IMG/VR virus record: IMGVR_UViG_3300022919_000005
Span: 1 to 64,000 of that record
Direction: 5' to 3' (one strand)
Origin: a virus
Length of the DNA stretch: 64,000 nt
Below the pieces are notes generated by a model. That model was not told the DNA's origin. It saw only the letters and a list, made by a program, of their open reading frames with translations, and did not search any database. This document shows positions 15,086-23,027 of this stretch, piece after piece. Every line of letters begins with the position of its first letter. Positions within the stretch are counted from its first letter, which is position 1. The translations under genes and the position numbers were made by a program.

Positions 15086-16126
15086 ATGCAGATCGTCAAC
15101 ATGGACACCATGAAGGGTCTCATTCAGCAGGTCGCGATCAAGAAGCACCGCCCGCTGTTCCTGTGGGGCGCGTCGGGCATCGGCAAGTCCGAGGGCGTCG
15201 CCCAGGCAGCCGCGGAAGCCGACGGCATGCTGGTCGACATCCGGGTCAGCCAGTACGAGAGCATCGACTTCCGCGGCATCCCCGATGTGCAGGCAGGCTC
15301 GACCGTCTGGAATATGCCGGCCACCCTGCCCTTCAAGGGCAACACCCGCTTCGAGATGTTCGATCCGAACAAGCCGATCGTGCTGTTCCTCGACGAGATC
15401 AATCAGGGCGATCCGAGCGTCATGTCGGTCTGCTACCAGCTGACCAATGACGGGCGTATCGGCGAGCACGAGCTGCTCGACAACGTCGCCATCGTCGCCG
15501 CCGGCAACCGGGATCAGGATCGCGGCGCCACCAACCGCTGGCCCGCCCCGCTCGGCAACCGCGGCACGCACGCCGAGCTGGTCGCCGACATCAAGCGCTG
15601 GTCGAAGTGGGCAGGCAAGCCCGAGAGCAAGACGCCCGCCGAGCTGATCGGCTTCCTGAACTTCCGCAGCGAGCTGCTGCACACGTTCGATCCGGCCAAG
15701 CCGGTCAAGGCGTTCGCAACGCCGCGCTCGTGGTCGTTCGTCGCCGAGGATATGTTCGACACTACGATGTCGGAGGATGTGCGGATCGCTTCGATGTCGG
15801 GCTCGGTCGGCGAGGGCCCGGCGGTCGAGCTGACCGGCTTCCTCGACATCATGAAGTCGATCGTGCCGATCGAGGAGATCATCCGCAACCCCGAGGGCGT
15901 CAAGGTCGAGGAACGCATGGACCTGCAGTGGGCGATGGCCACCCACGTCGCCGGACACATGGACAAGACCAACGCCGACCAGCTCCACAAATTCCTGCGC
16001 CGGCAGGAGCCGGAGATGGTCGTGATGGCGTGGACCTTGGCGATCAACCGCGACGAGGACATCACCGACACCAACGCGTTCCTCACCGGCTACGCCACCG
16101 AGTACCGCTCGCTGTTCCAGAACTGA
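15086..16126 (+). CDS. AAA+ ATPase, MoxR/CobS-like
   Basis: 346 residues. I choose ATG 15086 because an in-frame ATG at 15071 overlaps the shared AAGGA ribosome site. Walker A GASGIGKS is at residues 28-35, Walker B LFLDEINQGD has the Asp-Glu pair at 103-104, and a sensor-1-like VAIVAAGNRDQDRG follows. This is the MoxR/CobS branch, which usually works with a von Willebrand A partner as a chaperone or metal-insertion machine. The partner is the next gene, and a DUF3150-like gene follows 3 kb later. In phages the substrate is unknown. Confidence 0.85.
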   Translation: MQIVNMDTMKGLIQQVAIKKHRPLFLWGASGIGKSEGVAQAAAEADGMLVDIRVSQYESIDFRGIPDVQAGSTVWNMPATLPFKGNTRFEMFDPNKPIVLFLDEINQGDPSVMSVCYQLTNDGRIGEHELLDNVAIVAAGNRDQDRGATNRWPAPLGNRGTHAELVADIKRWSKWAGKPESKTPAELIGFLNFRSELLHTFDPAKPVKAFATPRSWSFVAEDMFDTTMSEDVRIASMSGSVGEGPAVELTGFLDIMKSIVPIEEIIRNPEGVKVEERMDLQWAMATHVAGHMDKTNADQLHKFLRRQEPEMVVMAWTLAINRDEDITDTNAFLTGYATEYRSLFQN

Positions 16127-16158
16127 TCGGCGCCGGGGCGGCTCCGGTCGTCCCAAAC

Positions 16159-16175
16159 CGTCAGATCATCTGACG
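16159..16175. repeat. 17-bp palindrome, copy 11
   Basis: CGTCAGATCATCTGACG, then ACTAGCTATAGGACATCGCC and ATG 16196. Confidence 0.9.
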
Positions 16176-16195
16176 ACTAGCTATAGGACATCGCC

Positions 16196-17362
16196 ATGAA
16201 CGCGATCACCACCAAGCACCCGAAATTGAGCAAGGCCAAAGCACGCCTGCTCATGGATCATCCGTTCTTCGCCACGCTGCTGATCCGCAGCGAGATACAG
16301 GTCACCCGCGAGCACAACGGCAGCCCGATCGACACCGCCGCCACCGACGGCGACAACATCTTCTTCAACCCCGACTTCCTCGACCAGCTGACGGTCGACG
16401 ACACGATGTTCGTGCTGTGCCACGAGGTCGGGCATGACAGCCTGCTGCACTCGATCCGGCTCGGCGCGCGCAACCCCGAGGACTGGAACGGTGCGGCCGA
16501 TCACGCGATCAACCTGATGCTGCTCGATCAGGGCATGAAGATGCCGAGCAAGGTGCCAGGGCTCGCCGATCCGAAGTACAAGGGCCTGTCGGCCGACCGC
16601 ATCTACGACCAGCTCCGGCGCGAGAAGAAGCCCGGCGGTGGGAGCGGCAAGCCGGGCAAGCCGGGCAAGGGCGGCTCGCAGCCGGGCAACATGCTCGGCG
16701 GCGACGTGCTGCCGAACAAGGCCTCCACCCCCGAGGAAGCGGCCAAGGTCGAGCAGCGCGCCAAGCAGCGCGTCGCATCGGCTGCCAACATGGCACGCAT
16801 GGCCGGCAAGCTCACCGGCGAGCTGGCCCGCATGGTCGACGACTGCCTCGAGACCAAGGTGCTCTGGACGGACGTGCTGCGCGATTACATGACCAAGGTC
16901 GTGAAGGCGCGCGACAACTGGACGCGTCGCAACCGCCGGTTCGACAAGTTCTACCTGCCCACCCGCTTGAGCAAGCAGATGGGGCCGATCGTGTTCATCC
17001 CCGATACGTCGGGCTCGATGTTCCACGGCGACGACCTCGAGAAAATCTGTTCGGAGATGGCGCATTGCGCCGATCAGACCCAGCCCGAGCACATCCTCGT
17101 CGTGTGGGCTGACGCCGCGGTCAAGGGCGAGCAGCGCTTCGCCCCGCAGGACTTCAGCTACGCGGCGCTCGAGCCCAAGGGTGGCGGCGGCACCGACATG
17201 CGCGTGCCGCTCAAGCACGTCGAGCAGTACGACCCCCAGGTCGTGGTGCTCTGCACCGATGGCTACACGCCGTGGCCGGATGTCGCGCCGCCCTATCCGG
17301 TGATCATCGTCAACACGACGCGCACGAAGTGCCCCGACTGGGCCGAGGTGATCGAGATATGA
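16196..17362 (+). CDS. Metallopeptidase-like plus VWA domain protein (DUF2201/CobT type)
   Basis: 388 residues. The N-terminal domain carries the zinc-protease signature HEVGH at 76-80. A Gly/Lys/Pro-rich linker spans about 145-165. The C-terminal von Willebrand A domain has an intact metal-ion-dependent adhesion site, DTSGSM (Asp 270, Ser 272, Ser 274), and GGGGTDMR later. This domain order matches the DUF2201 putative metallopeptidase/VWA family that pairs with MoxR-type AAA+ ATPases such as the preceding gene. It is the likely adaptor or effector of that ATPase. The stop overlaps the start of the first of seven small paralogues. Confidence 0.85.
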   Translation: MNAITTKHPKLSKAKARLLMDHPFFATLLIRSEIQVTREHNGSPIDTAATDGDNIFFNPDFLDQLTVDDTMFVLCHEVGHDSLLHSIRLGARNPEDWNGAADHAINLMLLDQGMKMPSKVPGLADPKYKGLSADRIYDQLRREKKPGGGSGKPGKPGKGGSQPGNMLGGDVLPNKASTPEEAAKVEQRAKQRVASAANMARMAGKLTGELARMVDDCLETKVLWTDVLRDYMTKVVKARDNWTRRNRRFDKFYLPTRLSKQMGPIVFIPDTSGSMFHGDDLEKICSEMAHCADQTQPEHILVVWADAAVKGEQRFAPQDFSYAALEPKGGGGTDMRVPLKHVEQYDPQVVVLCTDGYTPWPDVAPPYPVIIVNTTRTKCPDWAEVIEI

Positions 17363-17670
17363 GGGCCGATTACGCGCTGTTCCTTGGCGATGGACAGCGC
17401 GTGCCCACCACCATGCTCGAGCAGCCGTGGTACGGCTGGGATTACGTTGAGCCCGGCACTGGCGTGGTCGATCAGGGCTGGCGTCCCCTGTTCATGGCCT
17501 GCCGCATGCGACGCGGGTGGCGTGTGTTCACGATCGACGTCGGTGTGCATTACGGCCGGGTCGGGCAGCTTCGGGTGCATGACTGGTGGAAGCCGGCCGG
17601 CACCGACGAGGTGAAGCGCTTTCCCACCATCGCCGCCGCCGAGATGTATTTGAGGATGACAGCGAAATGA
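17359..17670 (+). CDS. Tandem paralogue 1 (AAxMW-H family)
   Basis: 103 residues, ATG 17359 overlapping the VWA gene's TGA. Aromatic, beta-rich body (WRVFTIDVGVHYG) and C-terminal motif KRFPTIAAAEMYLRMTAK. It is the first of seven consecutive overlapping genes whose products end in a short helix of the form (F/Y)P(T/S)-x3-A-A-x-M-(W/I/Y)-x2-H. This copy lacks the terminal His. Function unknown; position ties it to the AAA+/VWA module. Confidence 0.7.
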   Translation: MRADYALFLGDGQRVPTTMLEQPWYGWDYVEPGTGVVDQGWRPLFMACRMRRGWRVFTIDVGVHYGRVGQLRVHDWWKPAGTDEVKRFPTIAAAEMYLRMTAK

Positions 17671-18026
17671 CCCAGCAGCTGCGTAACATCGAGGTCGGCA
17701 TGCACTACCAGTGCTGCGGCTACATCGTTGAGGGAGGCGGGGTCACCCCTGCCCCCTTCGAGGGTTGGGCGACGTTCACCCAGATCGTGCAGCAGAAGCC
17801 CGACAAGGCCATGCTGGCGATCGGCCGGCGCGTGCCGCTGGTGCAGACCGGCGCGACTACCGTGTCGAGCGCGCCGGCACCCAAGGGGCTGTTCCTCGTC
17901 TGGGACCTGCGGCGGCTGCCCAAGACGACCGCCGACGACCTGCTCAACGCGCCGGCGCCGGTGCTGACCAACCCCACCGAGGACGGCGCGGTGATGCTCG
18001 CGCTGATCAAATATGGACAGCGCTGA
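17667..18026 (+). CDS. Tandem paralogue 2
   Basis: 119 residues from ATG 17667 (ATGA overlap). Two adjacent Cys (YQCCGY) near residue 15. The C-terminal half has GLFLVWDLRRLP, then NPTEDGAVMLALIKYGQR, the divergent version of the shared end motif. Overlaps the next gene by 14 bases. Unknown function. Confidence 0.65.
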   Translation: MTQQLRNIEVGMHYQCCGYIVEGGGVTPAPFEGWATFTQIVQQKPDKAMLAIGRRVPLVQTGATTVSSAPAPKGLFLVWDLRRLPKTTADDLLNAPAPVLTNPTEDGAVMLALIKYGQR

Positions 18027-18315
18027 TCGCCCGCCCGAGTGGGACCTGCAGGAGCAGTGGGCCGCGGAACTGGGCTCGACGTTCGTGCAGGTGTGGTTCT
18101 ACGAGCGCCGCCGGCGGCGCTTCCTGCTCGAGCCCCAGGTCGACGACGACGACACGTTCCTCGAGTGCTGCAGCGAGGCGATGCGCCGGATTGGCGCGAA
18201 CCTCGCGCTGTGGGACGACGGGGAAATGTGGAATGTACTCGATCGCCGCACCGGCGACACCAAACGCTACCCCAGCAAGGAAGCTGCAGAAATGATCGCG
18301 ATCCACCGTGGCTGA
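18013..18315 (+). CDS. Tandem paralogue 3
   Basis: 100 residues, ATG 18013. An Arg cluster (YERRRRRFLLEP) lies mid-chain, then LALWDDGEMWNVLD and the end motif KRYPSKEAAEMIAIHRG. Overlaps both neighbours. Unknown function. Confidence 0.7.
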   Translation: MDSADRPPEWDLQEQWAAELGSTFVQVWFYERRRRRFLLEPQVDDDDTFLECCSEAMRRIGANLALWDDGEMWNVLDRRTGDTKRYPSKEAAEMIAIHRG

Positions 18316-18604
18316 CCCCGTCAGCTGCTCATTCTTCGACACGCTGTTCGGCGCGCAGATCAGTCAGGCCGACATCCTGCCCGCGACCGGGCTGGGTGGT
18401 ATGGCTAACCAGCTGCGCACCGCAGCGCTCAACTTCGCAGCCGAGGGTGGCGCAACGCTGTTCGCCATCCCCGATCTGGTAATCAATAACGGCTCGTGGC
18501 TTGTGTTCGAGGTCGGGACTGGGCGGTTCGCCTATTTCCGCGCCAAGGCACCCAGCCGCGACGCCGCCGAGATGTGGATGATGCACCGTGGTGAAAAGCT
18601 CTGA
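18308..18604 (+). CDS. Tandem paralogue 4
   Basis: 98 residues, GTG 18308, overlapping the previous stop by eight bases. Beta strand WLVFEVGTGRFAYFR is followed by the end motif APSRDAAEMWMMHRGEKL, the clearest form of the family. Unknown function. Confidence 0.7.
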   Translation: MADPVSCSFFDTLFGAQISQADILPATGLGGMANQLRTAALNFAAEGGATLFAIPDLVINNGSWLVFEVGTGRFAYFRAKAPSRDAAEMWMMHRGEKL

Positions 18605-18911
18605 CGCCGACGACAAGATGGTCATCTTCCTGGCCCCCAACCAGCAGCTCGACATCCGCATGATGGACCGCTCGGGCGACGCGATCTGCAACGCCGCGCG
18701 CACGCTCAAGGCCACCCATTTCGTCTGCATCGACGGCTGGTCGATCGCCGAGGACGCACCGATCTGGGGCGTGTTCGAGATGCGCCGTGCCGACCCGAAC
18801 GGCGGTGGGCCCGGCCGCTGGTCGATCCCTGACCCGATCAAGACCTATGTCGGCGCCGCGGCCGACGGCGCGATCATGTACGCGATCCACAAGTCGAGGA
18901 GTGCCGCGTGA
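18588..18911 (+). CDS. Tandem paralogue 5
   Basis: 107 residues from GTG 18588 (GTG 18591 also possible). WGVFEMRRADP in the body, then an end motif AAADGAIMYAIHKS. Overlaps the previous gene by 17 bases, and its TGA overlaps the next ATG. Unknown function. Confidence 0.65.
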   Translation: MVKSSDADDKMVIFLAPNQQLDIRMMDRSGDAICNAARTLKATHFVCIDGWSIAEDAPIWGVFEMRRADPNGGGPGRWSIPDPIKTYVGAAADGAIMYAIHKSRSAA

Positions 18912-19180
18912 TGGCCAGCAAATATATCATCGTCGTCAAGGATGGCGTGATCAAACAGCACTCGATCACCCCGCCCCAGGCACCGCGCAAGCAGCTGGTC
19001 GCGTGGCTCGGCCGATGCGTCGAGGCGGCGCGGCGTGCGGGCGTCGATCGCTATGCGTTCCGGCATGCCGAGCGCTGGTACGTCTACGCCAAGCTCTCCT
19101 CCGGCGTGTGGGCCGCTGCGCGGTCGTTTCCCACCGAGGACGGTGCGGCGATGTGGCTCCTGCACCGGAGCGCGACATGA
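18911..19180 (+). CDS. Tandem paralogue 6
   Basis: 89 residues from ATG 18911 (TGATG overlap; GTG 18908 would add one residue). Basic N-terminal half, then WYVYAKLSSGVWAAAR and end motif SFPTEDGAAMWLLHRS. Unknown function. Confidence 0.7.
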   Translation: MASKYIIVVKDGVIKQHSITPPQAPRKQLVAWLGRCVEAARRAGVDRYAFRHAERWYVYAKLSSGVWAAARSFPTEDGAAMWLLHRSAT

Positions 19181-19503
19181 TGGCGACCTATACGATCACC
19201 GCGATCGGTCCCAACCGGACGTTCGCATGCAAGGTGGCGGGAGCCCCGAACGACAGCCGGATCGCCAACTTCGCAGAGGCGAAGCACTGCCCGCTGGCGA
19301 CGCGCTATTTCCCGAGCAAGAAGGGCTGGGTGCTGTTCGACCTGCGCACTGCGGTCAAGGTGAACATGGGCGTGCGCGGCCGGAACGTCGCCGTCTGGAA
19401 GGGCATCAAGCGCCACCCCAAACTGTTCACTACCGAGGACGCCGCGGTCATGTGGGCGATGCACAAGCTGCAGGCGAACAGTCAGCTGCCGCTTGATGGT
19501 TGA
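19177..19503 (+). CDS. Tandem paralogue 7
   Basis: 108 residues, ATG 19177 (ATGA overlap, GGAG upstream). Body GWVLFDLRTAVKVNMG and end motif LFTTEDAAVMWAMHKL, followed by a short extra tail. Last of the seven-gene run; its stop overlaps the -35 of the 19500 promoter. Unknown function. Confidence 0.7.
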   Translation: MMATYTITAIGPNRTFACKVAGAPNDSRIANFAEAKHCPLATRYFPSKKGWVLFDLRTAVKVNMGVRGRNVAVWKGIKRHPKLFTTEDAAVMWAMHKLQANSQLPLDG

Positions 19504-19528
19504 CCTTCGATCCATTACGTCGTAGTAT
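19500..19528 (+). promoter_or_regulatory. Sigma70-like promoter
   Basis: TTGACC (19500-19505), 17-bp spacer, TAGTAT (19523-19528), overlapping the palindrome GTATGTTATAC. No TTGGCCAA here, unlike the other promoters. Drives the gene at 19558. Confidence 0.65.
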
Positions 19529-19557
19529 GTTATACGTTGAATAGGGAGATCACTGAC

Positions 19558-19980
19558 ATGAAGCTGTACCCCATCCCCGGAGGTCTCTGGGCCGGCACCG
19601 AGGCCGACTGGAAGAAGCAGATGAAGGCCCGCGGGCTCAACCCCAAGGACTTCGAGGCCAGTAAGACGCGCGAGGTGCCGGTCGCCAAGGCGGACCTGCT
19701 CGAGTGGCTGAACTTCTTCGCGGTCGATGTGTACCGCAACGGCGGCGCGGCCACTACGGTGCCGGAAGCTGCCGAGCCCCCGGTCGACGTCGGCGCGCTG
19801 CGCGCCCTGCATAACCCCACGGCAGCGCAGCAGGTCGCCCAGCAGCTGCAGGACCCCGGCGCCGACCGTGGGCCCCTCATGCTGCAGACCCTGTTCGACA
19901 ACGCGCCGATCGGCGCGCAGCTGCAGCTCGCTACCGCGGCGATCGACAACGCGCTCACGCAGCTCGCGCCGCGCACCTAG
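19558..19980 (+). CDS. Hypothetical protein in AAA+/VWA module
   Basis: 140 residues from ATG 19558 with AGGGAG upstream; an in-frame ATG at 19537 lacks a ribosome site and would overlap the promoter region. The N-terminus (KLYPIPGGLWAGTEADWKKQ) is aromatic and basic; the rest is helical, Ala/Gln-rich. It has its own promoter and is followed by a strong hairpin, so it is a one-gene unit. Function unknown. Confidence 0.7.
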   Translation: MKLYPIPGGLWAGTEADWKKQMKARGLNPKDFEASKTREVPVAKADLLEWLNFFAVDVYRNGGAATTVPEAAEPPVDVGALRALHNPTAAQQVAQQLQDPGADRGPLMLQTLFDNAPIGAQLQLATAAIDNALTQLAPRT

Positions 19981-19988
19981 TCCCATGT

Positions 19989-20016
19989 CACACTGCGCTA
20001 TTGGTAGCGCAGTGTG
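19989..20016 (+). terminator. Perfect 12-bp hairpin after 19558 gene
   Basis: CACACTGCGCTA (19989-20000) and TAGCGCAGTGTG (20005-20016) pair perfectly around TTGG. No T-run follows, so it may be a rho-independent-like attenuator or a 3'-end stabiliser. Palindrome copy 12 begins 11 bases later. Confidence 0.5.
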
Positions 20017-20027
20017 GCACCCCAAAG

Positions 20028-20044
20028 CGTCAGATCATCTGACG
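20028..20044. repeat. 17-bp palindrome, copy 12
   Basis: CGTCAGATCATCTGACG, then GGTTATCAGCACGAAGGA and ATG 20069. Confidence 0.9.
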
Positions 20045-20068
20045 GTTATCAGCACGAAGGAAACGACA

Positions 20069-20941
20069 ATGTCCCACGCACTTATCGAACGCGCTATGGT
20101 CATGAACCTGTCGATCGGCATCTGGCAGGGCTACCGCCTCGACCGTGACGCATCGGCCAAGGTGACCACCGACGCCGGCGCCGCATCGGACGCCGCGCGC
20201 GTCAACAAGCACCTGATCCCGAAGGCGGCGCTCGCCCCGATCGTCACCGCGCAGAACGCGATCCGCGCGCACTTCTACACCAACACGCTGCCCTGGCGCG
20301 ACAACGGCGATCGCCTGATGCCGCGCAAGATGTTCGAGACCTTCATCCCCAAGCACGAGCAGCTGGTGCAGGCGTTCAAGGACGAAGTCGAGCTGTTCCT
20401 CGCCGAGAAGTACCTCGCGGCGATCGAGCAGGCCGGGTTCCGCATGGGCGCGATGTTCAAGCGCGAGGACTATCCGCCGGCATCCGAGCTGCGCCGCAAG
20501 TTCTACGCTGACCTCGAGATCGACGCGATCACCACCGCCAACGATTTCCGGGTGCAGATCGATCAGGCCCACGTCGACAAGGTCAAGGCGGCGATGACCG
20601 CCAACGCCGAGGCGCGGCTGCAGACCGCCATGATCGATGTGTGGAAGCGCATGGCTGACGCGGTGGGCCACTTCCAGGCGAAGATGTCCGACCCCAAGGC
20701 GGTGTTCCGCGACTCGACGGTCAAGAATATCGGCGAGATGCTCGACCTGATCCCCGGCCTCAACGTGCTCGACGATCCGCAGATCGAGCAGGTGCGCGGC
20801 ATGATCATGACGGCGATCGGCGGCAAGGAAGCCAAGGAAATCCGCGAGGACGCCGCGCTGCGCGGCCAGCTCGCCGGCGACGCCGCCAAGATCATGGACG
20901 TGATGGGCGGCTTCATGAAGGCATACGGGAGCAACACCTGA
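20069..20941 (+). CDS. DUF3150-like protein of the AAA+/VWA module
   Basis: 290 residues, ATG 20069 after GAAGGA. Helix-rich; residues about 65-95 contain AIRAHFYTNTLPWRDNGDRL followed by MPRKMFETF, which resembles the characteristic segment of the DUF3150 family. That family occurs in proteobacteria and phages near CobS/CobT-type genes. The association with the AAA+ ATPase (15086) and VWA protein (16196), each with its own palindromic leader, supports a three-part system. Family assignment is from memory of the motif, not from a search. Confidence 0.65.
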   Translation: MSHALIERAMVMNLSIGIWQGYRLDRDASAKVTTDAGAASDAARVNKHLIPKAALAPIVTAQNAIRAHFYTNTLPWRDNGDRLMPRKMFETFIPKHEQLVQAFKDEVELFLAEKYLAAIEQAGFRMGAMFKREDYPPASELRRKFYADLEIDAITTANDFRVQIDQAHVDKVKAAMTANAEARLQTAMIDVWKRMADAVGHFQAKMSDPKAVFRDSTVKNIGEMLDLIPGLNVLDDPQIEQVRGMIMTAIGGKEAKEIREDAALRGQLAGDAAKIMDVMGGFMKAYGSNT

Positions 20942-21228
20942 TGCGGTACGTCAACGAGCGCCTCATGGAGGAGGCGCGTCGCCGCTACGAGAGCTTCGCG
21001 CTGCGTGACAACAAGCCGCTCGACAAAGCGTGGCTCGGGCTCGGTGCCCCGTCGGTCTACAAGCCGGCGGTGGAGGCCGGGCTCATGGCTCCGCTGCACG
21101 GCAAGGCCACGCCGCGGGTGCTCAACTGGTATCTGCTCACCGAGGCCGGGGTGAAGGCGTACCGGGAGATGTTCCCTGGCTCCGAGGAGGGCACCAGCCT
21201 CAAATACCGTGACGGGAGTTTGATCTGA
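20941..21228 (+). CDS. Small winged-helix-like protein
   Basis: 95 residues; ATG 20941 shares a base with the preceding TGA. The pattern VNERLMEEARRRYESFALRD, helices, then RVLNWYLLTEAGVKAYREM looks like a small winged helix with a final helix after a strand. Could bind DNA; not a recognised family. First of seven coupled small genes up to 22950. Confidence 0.6.
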   Translation: MRYVNERLMEEARRRYESFALRDNKPLDKAWLGLGAPSVYKPAVEAGLMAPLHGKATPRVLNWYLLTEAGVKAYREMFPGSEEGTSLKYRDGSLI

Positions 21229-21476
21229 TGGCGCTCCTCATTACACGCATCAAAGCACACCCGCCGGTGGCGCACGGCTACAAGCGGGTGTACGAGCAGT
21301 GCAAGCAGTGCGAGCGGGTCTATTACCGCGATTTCGTGCCCTTCTCGCTGTCCAACCCCATCCTGATCGCGCCGTGCGGTCACAACGTCGGGCAGCGCTG
21401 GCACGATGCGATGCACAGGGTCGAGGATCAGCTGGGCATGCGGCTCATGCTCGATCAAATGCGGGAGGATGGCTGA
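21228..21476 (+). CDS. Small zinc-ribbon-like protein
   Basis: 82 residues, ATG 21228 coupled (TGATG). CKQCERVYYRD and a later APCGH suggest a small zinc site (CxxC plus C and H). C-terminus helical. Function unknown. Confidence 0.65.
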   Translation: MALLITRIKAHPPVAHGYKRVYEQCKQCERVYYRDFVPFSLSNPILIAPCGHNVGQRWHDAMHRVEDQLGMRLMLDQMREDG

Positions 21477-21670
21477 TGCCCTACGAGTGTCAGGCGGTGC
21501 TCAAAGTGCAGCGGCGCTACAAGGTGCCGATGGTGCAGAAGTGTCAGCAGATGGCGGCGCACGTCCACGGCGGCGTCTACCTCTGCGGCACACACTGGAA
21601 CGTGCTGCACGATACGTCCACCAACGACGTGCTGAAGGCCGTCGTCGTCGTCCCCAAGCCGGAGATATGA
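21476..21670 (+). CDS. Small Cys-containing protein
   Basis: 64 residues from ATG 21476 (TGATG coupling). Cys residues lie near positions 5, 23 and 37, with CGTHWNVLH, possibly a metal site. No known family. Confidence 0.6.
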   Translation: MPYECQAVLKVQRRYKVPMVQKCQQMAAHVHGGVYLCGTHWNVLHDTSTNDVLKAVVVVPKPEI

Positions 21671-21672
21671 CC

Positions 21673-21978
21673 ATGAAGAAGCTGACGATCAAGGACGGGT
21701 ACTCGGTCCCGATCATCGCGACCGGGTCGGTCTACCTGACCGTCCAGACCCACGACGGTGAGTACGTGTTCACCGTCAACGTGCAGGTGGTCGGCGACAC
21801 CCGCCAGGAGCAGGAGGAGTTCATCTGCGATGCGCGGATCAAGCTCGCCGGCTACCTCGACATGATCAATCACTCGCTCGATCTGATCAACGAGCACGAC
21901 ACGATCCTCGCCGGCCAGACGCAGCTCATGACCGAGCTGTTCGGCAAGATGAAGGCGCTGCGGGAGGTGCTGCCATGA
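21673..21978 (+). CDS. Hypothetical protein
   Basis: 101 residues from ATG 21673, which GGAG at 21661 serves at normal spacing; ATG 21667 overlaps the previous TGA and is the alternative. A beta-rich first half (VYLTVQTHDGEYVFTVNVQV) precedes a helical second half. Unknown. Confidence 0.65.
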   Translation: MKKLTIKDGYSVPIIATGSVYLTVQTHDGEYVFTVNVQVVGDTRQEQEEFICDARIKLAGYLDMINHSLDLINEHDTILAGQTQLMTELFGKMKALREVLP

Positions 21979-22379
21979 TCCGGCGTGACAACGTCGAGTA
22001 CCACGAGGGGGTCGCCGCCGCTAAGGCGGGCAAGACGCTCGACCACAACAAATATACCGCCGGCGGTGAGCGCGCCGAGCGTTGGGCGCTGGGCTGGAAA
22101 GACACGCATGATCGCAATCGGCAGATGCTCACTCTCGATACCGTGATGGGGCCGCGGGAGATCGTCGCGCCCGGCGGTTCCTTCGACAAGACTGCCACCA
22201 TTGCGTGGGCACGGCTGCTCACCGAAACCCGTAACAAGGACTTTAAGCGGCAGCGCGACAAGTTCATGTGTGAGGCAAAGATCGAGGTGCTTTCGATCGT
22301 GCTCGCTAACGCGGTCGGCATGGCCAGCTTTTACTGGGTGATGACCGCGCGCGAGATTGTAGCCGAGGAGCAAGCCTGA
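21975..22379 (+). CDS. Hypothetical protein
   Basis: 134 residues, ATG 21975 overlapping the preceding TGA. Basic, with helices; a C-terminal hydrophobic stretch (LSIVLANAVGMASFYWVM) might be a membrane segment. Unknown function. Confidence 0.6.
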   Translation: MIRRDNVEYHEGVAAAKAGKTLDHNKYTAGGERAERWALGWKDTHDRNRQMLTLDTVMGPREIVAPGGSFDKTATIAWARLLTETRNKDFKRQRDKFMCEAKIEVLSIVLANAVGMASFYWVMTAREIVAEEQA

Positions 22380-22606
22380 TGGAAACCGGCCCCTGGTCGA
22401 GCGCCACCGAGCGCAAGACCACCTACGCGATCGCCGACGATCTGTCGGGGGTGATCCCCACCTCCGATGGCTTCGGCATCTTCACCACCGAGGGGGAGGC
22501 GCTGGCGTCGCTGATCCTGCGCCTCGAGAGCGACCTCACCGAGACGCGCGCCAGCATCGCCCGCGCCAAGCGCCGCCAGCGCGCACTGAAAAGGATCACC
22601 GCATAA
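22379..22606 (+). CDS. Small protein with C-terminal helix
   Basis: 75 residues, ATG 22379 (TGATG). A short beta hairpin at the N-terminus is followed by a long basic helix (ETRASIARAKRRQRALKRI). Likely nucleic-acid or protein binding; unrecognised. Confidence 0.6.
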   Translation: METGPWSSATERKTTYAIADDLSGVIPTSDGFGIFTTEGEALASLILRLESDLTETRASIARAKRRQRALKRITA

Positions 22607-22950
22607 TGACCGACCGTCCCCGCAACGACCGGGTCCACCAGCCCCACCGCCCGCGCCCCAACGAGACGCCCCAGCAGGAGACCGATCGCGAGATGAAGGC
22701 CCGCCTGCGCCGGATCGAGACGCGGGTCACGACCATGATGGTGCGGCTGGGCATCGACACCGAGGCCCAGAAGCCGACGTTCGATCCCGGCTCCACCCGC
22801 ATCGCCGGTGGGCGGGTCACGATCCCCAGCCCGCACAGCACGACCAAGGAAATCCTCGACGCCATCCCGGCCGGCTACGAGGGCGGGCCAGTCAACGTGT
22901 TCTTCGGCACCAAACGCGTTGCGATTATAACGAAAACGGGCGCGCTCTAA
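22606..22950 (+). CDS. Hypothetical protein
   Basis: 114 residues, ATG 22606 (TAATG coupling). Polar, His/Pro/Arg-rich start, a helix near residues 27-50, and a C-terminal VNVFFGTKRVAIITKTGAL. Unknown. Last gene before the hairpin that precedes the lysis cassette. Confidence 0.6.
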   Translation: MTDRPRNDRVHQPHRPRPNETPQQETDREMKARLRRIETRVTTMMVRLGIDTEAQKPTFDPGSTRIAGGRVTIPSPHSTTKEILDAIPAGYEGGPVNVFFGTKRVAIITKTGAL

Positions 22951-22983
22951 GGAACTTGTGCGCCGAGCTGACGTTGACCAAAT

Positions 22984-23019
22984 CCTCCACGCATGCGACT
23001 AGCTGACAACGCGTGGAGG
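22984..23019 (+). promoter_or_regulatory. Hairpin covering the ribosome site of the PAS protein gene
   Basis: CCTCCACGC (22984-22992) pairs perfectly with GCGTGGAGG (23011-23019). The right arm contains the GGAGG ribosome site for the start at 23028, so the folded leader would hide it. A TTGACC at 22974 has no good -10. It could also be a weak terminator for the upstream genes. Confidence 0.6.
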
Positions 23020-23027
23020 GTTAATTG

